Assembly (NCBI RefSeq): GCF_000186865.1
Contig: NW_008705578.1
Span: forward strand, 457,635-521,634
Reading direction: 5' to 3'
Origin: Aureococcus anophagefferens
Lineage: Eukaryota > Sar > Pelagophyceae > Pelagomonadales > Pelagomonadaceae
DNA: 64,000 bases
The position numbers were made by a program, and so were the translations under genes. Under the pieces are notes generated by a model. The model had not been told where the DNA came from. It worked only from the letters and a program-made list of their open reading frames with translations, and did no database searches. Of the stretch, positions 31,291-38,396 are shown piece by piece (the first letter of the stretch is position 1; the number at the start of each line of letters is the position of its first letter).

Positions 31291-31317
31291 GCATGCGCCG
31301 TCCCTAGCCTTTGAACG

Positions 31318-32118
31318 ATGTCGCGCACGCCGCTCCCCGTCTGCGCCTTCGACGGCGCCTGCGATGCCGAAACGGCACGCGTGCTCGCCCGCGACGCGGA
31401 GCTGCTCGCCGCCAAGCGCCGCGGCGCCACCTACTGGCGCGCCATCGATGGCGAACCCAGCTGCGGCCTCGAGCGCTTGGCGCTCGAGCTCGCGCGATTC
31501 CACGTCGAGGCGCTCTCGCTACAAGACGTCGCCGGCGTCGAGTGGTGGGTGCAGACGCGCGGCTGCGACGGCTCCGACGGCGGCGGGTCGATCCTGTTCC
31601 ACTACGACAAGGACGAGGTCGCCTACGAGCGGCTCGGCGTCATGCGCTGCCCGGCGCTGAGCACGGCGACGTACCTCCGCGCCGACGCCGGGTCCGCGCC
31701 GCTCGCGATCTTCGACCCGCAGTTCGCCGCGCTGGCGACGCCGACCGTCGGCAAGCACGTCGCCTTCGACGGCGCGGCGCTCCACGGCGTGCCCGCGGAG
31801 CTCGGCGCGCTGTTCCACGACGAGGTGTCCCTGGGCGGGCGGCGCGTGTCGCTCCTGGCGAACCTCTGGGACCGCGAGCCCGTCGGGGCCCACGCGGCGG
31901 ACGGGTCGCTCGAGCTGAGCGACGCGCGCGCGGCGCCGCTGCTGACCCGCGCGCCCGCGGCCTTCGACGACGGCGGCGGGAAGCGCCGGCTCCGCCTCTC
32001 CAACGACGTCTACCGCGACGCGACGCCGCCGCTGCCGCTCGCGGGGCGCGGCGACCGCGACCGCGCGGCGCGGCAGAAGCGCGGCGCCCGGGAGGGGTTG
32101 CTCGTGTTTCGCATGTAA
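31318..32118 (+). CDS. 2-oxoglutarate/Fe(II) oxygenase-like protein
   Basis: A 266-residue protein starting MSRTPLPVCAFDGACD. The order of features fits a double-stranded beta-helix dioxygenase: SILFHYDKDE (H-x-D iron pair), a middle strand ATYLRADAGSAPLAIFDP, then HVAFDGAALHGV (distal His) and GRRVSLLANLWDRE with an Arg ten or more residues later for 2-oxoglutarate. The tail is basic. Sub-family and substrate cannot be told; hydroxylation of a protein side chain is one possibility. It ends 14 bases before the 3' end of the convergent sulfatase gene. Confidence 0.6.
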   Translation: MSRTPLPVCAFDGACDAETARVLARDAELLAAKRRGATYWRAIDGEPSCGLERLALELARFHVEALSLQDVAGVEWWVQTRGCDGSDGGGSILFHYDKDEVAYERLGVMRCPALSTATYLRADAGSAPLAIFDPQFAALATPTVGKHVAFDGAALHGVPAELGALFHDEVSLGGRRVSLLANLWDREPVGAHAADGSLELSDARAAPLLTRAPAAFDDGGGKRRLRLSNDVYRDATPPLPLAGRGDRDRAARQKRGAREGLLVFRM

Positions 32119-32132
32119 TTGGTGTGTCGCAT

Positions 32133-34169
32133 TTAATTCAGGCCCGCGCACGCGACGCCGCCCCGGCAGGTCCACAGCTCCTCGAGCCTCGCCTTCTTCG
32201 CCGCGAGCTCGCCGGCCGAGAGCGCGCCGTACGCGTTCGTGAGCTGGTAGGGGTCGGCCTCCAAATCGTAGTACTCGCCCTCGGATTCCGGCGTGCCCGC
32301 CGCGCAGGCCTTGGGTTCGTGGAGCTCGTCGAAGCACTCGAAGACGCAGAAGACGGACTCGTTGCCCGGCTGCAGGTGCCGCAGGCAGTGGTACGTGTTG
32401 TCCCACTCGTCGACGCGCCAGACGTCGCCGAGGCGCTCGAGCACGCCGGGCACGCCCGTGCCGAGCTTCCAGGGCTTGATGAACGCGCCGACCTTGTAGT
32501 AGTGGAGGTCCGCGTCGGCGTGGTACGTGTGCCGCTTGGCCAGCCGCGACCCCGCGACGGCCGCCACGACGCCGCACGCGAGCCCCGCGACGCCGACGAA
32601 GGCCATCAGCGCGTCCGCGCGGCGCGCGGGCGGCGGCGTCCGCCGCGGCGCGGGCGGCCCGGTCTCCGCGTCCGACGGCGACCGCTGCACGCGCGCGGGC
32701 GACCCGTCGTCGCCGGCGTTGATGGGGCTCACGGCGGCGAGCGCCTCCTCCTCCGACGTCTTGCGGCTCGACGCGTAGTCGCCGCCGCCGGGCGCGGTCC
32801 GCGCGCGGCGCCGGACCGTCGCGTGGACGGCCACGGCGGCCAGGGCGACGAGGAACGACGCGCCGCAGGCGACGACGACGACGAGCAGCCCCGTGCGGAA
32901 GCGCGTGTTCGCGTCGTCGCCCTCGCCCCAGTACTCGAGGAGCAGGTCGTCGCGCCACGGGCCGTCGCGGTCCGCGTCGCCGCGCGCCGCGGGCAGCAGG
33001 CTCCGGCCGTCGTAGGCGCCGGCCGGCGGCGGCGACCCGTGGATCATGTCGTAGAGCGTCGGCAGGAAGTCGACGAAGCCGCCGCCGTGGGCCAGGACGA
33101 CGCCCTCCTGGACGCCGGGGCCCGCGAGGACGAAGGGCACGCGCGTGTCGAACTCGTAGAGCTGCCGCTTGTCGTAGTTGAGGCCGAACTCGCCGAGGTG
33201 CCAGCCGTGGTCCGACGTGAAGATCGTGTAGGTCGCGTCCGCCTCGCCGCGGGCCGCGACCGCGGCGAGCGTCGCGTTCATGGCCTCGTCGACGGACAGG
33301 AGGCACTCGAGGCGCCGCCGGTACGTGCGGTCGATGTAGTCGGCCACGGGCGCCTTCAGGAAGCCCTGGCGGCGCACGATGGCGTGCTTGTCGGCCGCGG
33401 ACGCGTTCCAGGCCGGCGTCCGCGGCCGCGACGCGCCGTCGAGCGCGCCGAAGTGGTCGGGCCGCGGCTCGAAGGGGTCGTGGGACGCGGGCGTCCCCAG
33501 GATCGCGAACCAGGGCGCCGCCGCGGCCTCGAGGAAGTTCACGGCCCGGCGCGCGACCAGGTCCGTCAGGTAGTCCTCCGGCGCCGTGCCGTGCGCCTCG
33601 CGGACGCCGTTGACGCTCAAATCGTAGTCGTAGAAGACGCTGTTCCCCAGGAGCCCGTGCCAGTCGTCCCAGCCCGGGGGCACGTGGCCCGGCCCGCCCA
33701 TCTTGCCGTTGCCGTACATGTTGAGGTACTTGCCCGCGTAGAACGTCGCGTAGCCCGCGGCGGATGCGACCGTCGCGACGGAGTCGGTCTCGCCGTCGGC
33801 CTGCCAGCCCTTGGAGTTGCAGCCCGTGTCCACGGAGTTGGCCACGAAGCCCGTGTTGTGGCTGAACTTGCCCGTGAGGAACTGGGCCCGGCTCGGGCAG
33901 CAGACGGGCGTGTTCACGAAGACGCGGTCCCAGGTCGTGCCCGCGGCGCGCAGGCGGCTGTAGGTCGGCACGAGGTCCAGGGCCTCGAGGTCCTCCATGC
34001 TCGCGACGTCGACGTCGTCCGTGAGGAAGACGAGCACGTTGTGGCCCGTCGCCGCCGACGCGAGCCCGGGCAGGAGCGCGGCGAGAAGCATCCCGGGGCT
34101 GGCCAGGCCCGCCGCCGCCGACGCGAGCCCGGGCAGGAGCGCGGCGAGAAGCATCCCGGGGCTGGCCAT
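32133..34169 (-). CDS. Formylglycine-dependent sulfatase with TM insertion
   Basis: The start at 34169 gives 678 residues beginning with a signal peptide that is duplicated (see the repeat entry). Family marks: NVLVFLTDDVD for metal binding, the formylglycine site NTPVCCPSRAQFLTG (~residue 88), GYATFYAGKYLN, FTSDHGWHLGEFG, and a C-terminal block (EYYDLEADPYQLTNA) as in N-acetylglucosamine-6-sulfatases. Between LLEYWGEGDD and that block an insert of ~110 residues carries two hydrophobic helices (GLLVVVVACGASFLVALAAV and LMAFVGVAGLACGVVAAVAG) around a charged Ser/Pro linker. The normally contiguous C-terminal subdomain is therefore split. Expected activity: removal of sulfate esters from polysaccharides in the secretory pathway or outside the cell. 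Confidence 0.88.
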   Translation of the reverse strand: MASPGMLLAALLPGLASAAAGLASPGMLLAALLPGLASAATGHNVLVFLTDDVDVASMEDLEALDLVPTYSRLRAAGTTWDRVFVNTPVCCPSRAQFLTGKFSHNTGFVANSVDTGCNSKGWQADGETDSVATVASAAGYATFYAGKYLNMYGNGKMGGPGHVPPGWDDWHGLLGNSVFYDYDLSVNGVREAHGTAPEDYLTDLVARRAVNFLEAAAAPWFAILGTPASHDPFEPRPDHFGALDGASRPRTPAWNASAADKHAIVRRQGFLKAPVADYIDRTYRRRLECLLSVDEAMNATLAAVAARGEADATYTIFTSDHGWHLGEFGLNYDKRQLYEFDTRVPFVLAGPGVQEGVVLAHGGGFVDFLPTLYDMIHGSPPPAGAYDGRSLLPAARGDADRDGPWRDDLLLEYWGEGDDANTRFRTGLLVVVVACGASFLVALAAVAVHATVRRRARTAPGGGDYASSRKTSEEEALAAVSPINAGDDGSPARVQRSPSDAETGPPAPRRTPPPARRADALMAFVGVAGLACGVVAAVAGSRLAKRHTYHADADLHYYKVGAFIKPWKLGTGVPGVLERLGDVWRVDEWDNTYHCLRHLQPGNESVFCVFECFDELHEPKACAAGTPESEGEYYDLEADPYQLTNAYGALSAGELAAKKARLEELWTCRGGVACAGLN
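34044..34169. repeat. 63-bp tandem duplication of the sulfatase signal peptide
   Basis: Two 21-codon units at 34169-34107 and 34106-34044 both encode (M/L)ASPGMLLAALLPGLASA followed by A(A/T)G, and differ at only a few bases. The second copy sits where the first would be cleaved, so the nascent chain carries two signal peptides in series. Confidence 0.92.
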
Positions 34170-34198
34170 TCCTTCGACGTCCAGAGGAGGATGTTGAA

Positions 34199-34309
34199 CT
34201 GGCATGAGTAGACCATGCCGCTCCCTTACCCCCGCCTGAGGTCATAGCTTCCCCCGGCGGGGCACAGGAGATCTCTCCGCAGGGGAGGGGCATGGTCTAC
34301 TCAGGTCAG
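34199..34309. mobile_element. 111-bp TIR element (MITE/introner-like) between two genes
   Basis: The left end CTGGCATGAGTAGACCATGC and right end GCATGGTCTACTCAGGTCAG are inverted repeats matching at 19 of 21 positions. The element is flanked by GATGTTGAA at 34190-34198 and 34310-34318, an 8-10 bp target duplication. Like the two introners it begins CTG and ends CAG. Its interior is unrelated to them. It lies 20 bases upstream of the sulfatase ATG and 31 bases beyond the dehydrogenase stop, so it is in a UTR or promoter. Confidence 0.85.
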
Positions 34310-34340
34310 GATGTTGAAGTGGATACGAGCTTACCTTGAC

Positions 34341-35546
34341 TCACGTCCGCGGCCGCGGCAGCCCCGTCGCCGCGTCGACGTTCGTGAGCTCGCCGTTCGC
34401 GAAGCCGCGGATGTTGTCGGCGCACATGTCGACGACGCGCTGCCGCGCCTCGAGGCGCTGCCAGCCGATGTGGGGCGTCAGGATGATGTTGTCGAGGCCC
34501 CAGAGCGGCGACGCGTCCGGGAGCGGCGGCGGCGGCGCGGAGCCCTCGCCGAAGACGTCGAGCGCGGCGCCGGCGATGGCCTTGGCCCGCAGCGCGTCGG
34601 CGAGCGCGGCCTGGTCGACGATGGCGCCGCGCGCCGTGTTGACGAGGTACGCCGACGGCTTCATCTTGGCGATCTCTCGCGCGCCGACGAGGCCCGTCGT
34701 GCGCGCGTTCAGCGGGCAGTGCACGGACACGAAGTCCGATCGCGCCAGCAGGTCGTCGAGCGTGACGACGTCGACGCCGTCGTCGCGGGGCCCGAGCGGC
34801 GCCGCGGGGTCGCTCGCGACGACGCGGAGGCCCAGCGCCGTCGCCATCGCGGCGACCCGGAGCCCGATGGTGCCCAGCCCGCCCACCAGGCCGATGGTCT
34901 TGCCCGTGAGCTCGAAGTGGGGCAGCGCGCCGAGGTGGCACTGCGCCATGTAGGACCGGTCGCCCGTCGCGAGCGCGGCGCTCTGCGGCCACAGCGAGCA
35001 CGCCAGGGCCATGACGAAGGTCACGGCCATGTGGGCCATGGCCTCCGTCGCGTAGGTCGGCACGTTGCAGACGGCGATGCCGCGCGCGTGGCAGGCCGCG
35101 AGGTCGACGTTGTTGTAGCCCGTGCCCGCCTCGCAGACGAGCCTGACCGAGGCCGGGAGCGCGGCGATCAGCGGCGCGTCGAGGGGCATCTCCTTGTTGA
35201 GGATGACGTCCGCGCCCGCGGCGCGCGCCGCGACCTCCTCCGGCGCGCTGATCTCGTAGCGTTCCACATCCGCGGCGGCCTCGAGCCTCGCGAGATCGAT
35301 GCGGCCGTCGTAGTCGAGGCGCGCGGCGTTGAGCATGACGCAGCGCAGGCGCGGCGCGGTCGAGAGCGGTCGTGTTGTTGCGAAACATGCCCGCGCAGGA
35401 GCGACGGCGCGGCGCAAAAATGGAAGAGCCATGCTCGCAAAGCCAAGATCTAGCGGTCGTGTTGCGAAACATGCTGGCCGCGCCGACAGCGAGGACAGCG
35501 GTCGCCGCGCAGGAGCGACGGCGCGGCGCAAAAATGGAAGAGCCAT
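34341..35546 (-). CDS. D-2-hydroxyacid dehydrogenase, organelle-targeted
   Basis: A 401-residue protein of the D-isomer-specific 2-hydroxyacid dehydrogenase family (hydroxypyruvate/glyoxylate reductase, lactate or phosphoglycerate type). Visible: LVCEAGTGYNNVDL in the substrate domain, the NAD loop GLVGGLGTIGLRVAAMA, the catalytic Arg in LVNTARGAIVD, Glu in ALDVFGEGSAP and His in LTPHIGWQ. The N-terminus begins MALPFLRRAVAPAR and repeats this start 38 residues later; both copies are Arg/Ala-rich and free of acidic residues except one Asp, typical of mitochondrial presequences. Either Met could initiate and give a working presequence. A photorespiratory or serine-pathway role is a guess. Confidence 0.88.
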   Translation of the reverse strand: MALPFLRRAVAPARRPLSSLSARPACFATRPLDLGFASMALPFLRRAVAPARACFATTRPLSTAPRLRCVMLNAARLDYDGRIDLARLEAAADVERYEISAPEEVAARAAGADVILNKEMPLDAPLIAALPASVRLVCEAGTGYNNVDLAACHARGIAVCNVPTYATEAMAHMAVTFVMALACSLWPQSAALATGDRSYMAQCHLGALPHFELTGKTIGLVGGLGTIGLRVAAMATALGLRVVASDPAAPLGPRDDGVDVVTLDDLLARSDFVSVHCPLNARTTGLVGAREIAKMKPSAYLVNTARGAIVDQAALADALRAKAIAGAALDVFGEGSAPPPPLPDASPLWGLDNIILTPHIGWQRLEARQRVVDMCADNIRGFANGELTNVDAATGLPRPRT

Positions 35547-35575
35547 GCTCCCAACTGGGCAAAGCCAAGATCTAC
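35364..35575. repeat. 114-bp tandem duplication covering the dehydrogenase presequence
   Basis: The block GGAGCGACGGCGCGGCGCAA recurs 114 bases further on, followed in both copies by AAATGGAAGAGCCATGCTC, where CAT is a start codon on the minus strand (35432 and 35546). The copies extend outwards to GTTGCGAAACATG and AAAGCCAAGATCTA. A short insertion (CCAACTGGG) is present only in the upstream copy. Confidence 0.88.
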
Positions 35576-35739
35576 TTTTGGCTGATGTTGCACAGCCTCA
35601 TCTCGATATACATGTAACTCCCCAGCTCCTCCGCCAAGCCGCCGCCGCGGAACTGCGCGTCGTGTCGGAACTGAGGCGCGGGTCGGGCTGGGCCCGCGGC
35701 GCCGCATACGACGACCGGTCCATCGACCCCCAAAAAACG

Positions 35740-38268
35740 ATGCTGCGCCGCGCCGCGCTCCTCGTCGCGCTCTGCGCCCGCGCCACCAAAAGCGACGAGG
35801 CCGTGCCGCGCGAGCTCCGGCCGAAGCACGTCGACGCCCGCGAGCTCGCGGGGAACCCCTACTACGTCGAGGACCCCGTCTTCACGAACCGGACGACGTT
35901 CCTGGTCATGAACACCTACATCTGGAACCTGTGCTCGAAGGAGCGGAACCCGAATCCCGAGGAGTTCTGCTACGGCGCGTACGACCTCTACACGGAGACG
36001 CTCAAGTACGACCACCTCGTCGTCATTCCCGACGTCGGCAGCGACATCGCCGCCTTCACCTTCGGCATCCCCGCCATGTTCGCGGCGGACCCGGAGTCCG
36101 TCACGGTCATGTGGCTCATGATCTACACGCCGGTCATGTTCCTGCTGACGCCGCTGCTGCAGGCGGGCGTCGCGACGATCCTGATCTCGGGCAGCGACCA
36201 CGCGCACCCGACGGTGGCGACCTTCGGGGCCCACCCCGCGTCGTCGGCCTACGGGCTCGCGGAGCCCTGGTGGCCCGCCAAGTACGGCGACTACCCGCGG
36301 CTCTACAAGCTCGTGCCCGACGACTACCAGGGCGCGTACGAGGCCGCGCGCGAGTTCTGCCGGCTGACGAACGCCGAGGACCGCATCCACGAGATCATGC
36401 TCATCGCCATCGACCAGCTGCGGCGCGACGGCTTCCAGGACGGCGTCGCCGCGCTCTGCGGCGACCGCGGCCACGTCGTCGTCGCGGAGTTCTCCGACTT
36501 CGACGCGCTCACGGCGTACCAGGGCACCTACGACGCCATGGCGTCCTACTTCACGGCCTACCCGGGCATCTCCATCGTCCTGACGGGCGACGTGAACAAC
36601 GTGCGGGCCGTCTACGACGCCGCGGCGGACTACCGGTCCGGCGGCAACGCGGAGATCATCGTCGCGGCGTCGTCGTACATGAAGGGCCAGTACGACTACG
36701 ACGAGTTCCCCAACATCTACGCCGTGACGAACGCCCAGGTCGTCGACGAGGACCGGGGCGTCCACTTCACGACGCAGCGGCTCCTGGACATCGTCGACGC
36801 GGGCGAGGCCGTCGAGCTCGCGCTCGAGAAGCGCGTGCTCACGACGGCGATCCAGATCGAGGTCTTCGACATGGGCGCGTTCATCGTGCGCCAGCTCCTG
36901 CCGGTGTACGCCAAGGAGACGGCGCCGAGCTCGCCCGTGGACGTGCGCATCAACCTGCGGCGCGTCCGCATCACGGAGGTGACGCCGACGGACGCGTCGT
37001 TCTTCGAGATCACGGGCATCGTCGAGGTCGAGTGGGACGAGCCGCGCCTCGCCTGGGACGACTACCTCTTCAACGAGACGTTGTCCTACCCGCGGGCGTC
37101 CATCTGGACGCCGGCGATCTACATCGACAACAACTACTTCACGCGGGATTTGACGGACCTGCCGGTCGAGGTGTCGAGCAGCGGCCGCGCGCGCATGAAG
37201 TCGCAGATCCGGACGCAGCTCCTCTGCGACTCGGACCTCATCATGCTGCCCTTCGACGTGCACAAGTGCGAGATCACCTTCGAGAGCACGCGCCAGCGCG
37301 TCTTCGAGGCCATGGCGCACGGCGACTTCCTCGTCGCCGACGTCGACGACAACTACGAGATCGAGTACCACGCGACGACGACGGAGGTCGAGGGCGGCTT
37401 CATGAACGAGCGCCACTCCGTCGTGCGCTTCAAGTTCGTCTTCTCGCACCGGCCCTTCGGCCACTACATCCGCCTCATCTTCCCCGCGGCGCTCCTGAAC
37501 ATGGTCGGCTTCCTCGCGTTCTGGGTCGACGGCGCGACGGACTCGCTGGAGCTGGGCATCACGACGCTCCTGTGCACGCTGGCCCTGCGCCAGACCATCG
37601 AGTTCCCGGACACGACGTACCCGACGTGGCTCGAGGGCTTCATGTTCATCAACATCCTCTTCCAGTTCATCTGCGTCGTCCTCAGCGTGTCCGAGTACTC
37701 CGAGGGCCGCCAGGACCTGCTCCAGGAGTACATCGTCAAGCGCATGACGGGCTACTCGAAGCTCGCGAACCAGCTCGGCGGGGCGGTGACGCCGACGTTC
37801 ATGCGGACGCCGCGGACGCCCGGGCGGAGGACGCCGCGGATGACGCCGCGCGACCAGAACGGCAACGGCAAGGTCCACGCCCTCGGCGGCGCGCCGCCGG
37901 GGCCGGACATCCCCGAGCTGCCCTCCGTCGACGCGCACGCGGCGAAGCGGACGCCGCGCCAGGACGCGTACGCGCCCCACGACGCCGGCGCGGGCCACGG
38001 CCGCGGCCAGGGCCACGGCCACGGCGCGGGCCACCACGACCACGGGCCCAACGGCGGCAAGCGCCGCGACTCGCTCATGGGCAAGATCAACCCCTTCGCC
38101 AGCCTCCAGCGCCTCAGCAACCCGAAGAAGTACGGCGAGGAGACGACGCCCGCGGCGGACCTCATCGGCCGCTGGATCGTCTGCCCGATCTACTTCGTCG
38201 TCATGATGGTCTACTGCGTCGACCGCGGCAGCGGCGTCAAGCCCTGGTTCCCCGAGCGGAGCGAGTAG
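35740..38268 (+). CDS. Cys-loop ligand-gated ion channel subunit fused to a periplasmic-binding-protein-like domain
   Basis: From ATG 35740 (MLRRAALLVALCARA, signal peptide) the protein has 842 residues. Residues ~40-400 resemble a type I periplasmic binding fold: VVIPDVGSDIAAFTFGIP, VATILISGSDHAHPTV, ISIVLTGDVNNVRAVYDAA, AEIIVAASSYMKGQYD. Residues ~400-573 are a pentameric-channel ligand-binding domain (VDVRINLRRVRITEV, ITGIVEVEWDEPRLAWDD) with a perfect Cys-loop: Cys ~495, 13 residues including LPFDVHK, then Cys ~509. Four TM helices follow: M1 (IRLIFPAALLNMVGFLAFW), M2 (LELGITTLLCTLALRQ), M3 (FMFINILFQFICVVLSV) and, after a long disordered His/Gly/Arg-rich loop, M4 (CPIYFVVMMVYCVD) at the C-terminus. 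The acidic residue before M2 hints at cation selectivity (inference). Confidence 0.88.
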   Translation: MLRRAALLVALCARATKSDEAVPRELRPKHVDARELAGNPYYVEDPVFTNRTTFLVMNTYIWNLCSKERNPNPEEFCYGAYDLYTETLKYDHLVVIPDVGSDIAAFTFGIPAMFAADPESVTVMWLMIYTPVMFLLTPLLQAGVATILISGSDHAHPTVATFGAHPASSAYGLAEPWWPAKYGDYPRLYKLVPDDYQGAYEAAREFCRLTNAEDRIHEIMLIAIDQLRRDGFQDGVAALCGDRGHVVVAEFSDFDALTAYQGTYDAMASYFTAYPGISIVLTGDVNNVRAVYDAAADYRSGGNAEIIVAASSYMKGQYDYDEFPNIYAVTNAQVVDEDRGVHFTTQRLLDIVDAGEAVELALEKRVLTTAIQIEVFDMGAFIVRQLLPVYAKETAPSSPVDVRINLRRVRITEVTPTDASFFEITGIVEVEWDEPRLAWDDYLFNETLSYPRASIWTPAIYIDNNYFTRDLTDLPVEVSSSGRARMKSQIRTQLLCDSDLIMLPFDVHKCEITFESTRQRVFEAMAHGDFLVADVDDNYEIEYHATTTEVEGGFMNERHSVVRFKFVFSHRPFGHYIRLIFPAALLNMVGFLAFWVDGATDSLELGITTLLCTLALRQTIEFPDTTYPTWLEGFMFINILFQFICVVLSVSEYSEGRQDLLQEYIVKRMTGYSKLANQLGGAVTPTFMRTPRTPGRRTPRMTPRDQNGNGKVHALGGAPPGPDIPELPSVDAHAAKRTPRQDAYAPHDAGAGHGRGQGHGHGAGHHDHGPNGGKRRDSLMGKINPFASLQRLSNPKKYGEETTPAADLIGRWIVCPIYFVVMMVYCVDRGSGVKPWFPERSE

Positions 38269-38396
38269 GCGCGAAGCTTATGAACATTGTCATGCCAGTA
38301 GGAGGCGACAAGGCAGAGGGGATGCATGCCCGGGGCCGGGCGCCTCGCGGACCGCGCCGCCCTCGCCACCCCCACGACCAACCTCCGCTGCGACGC

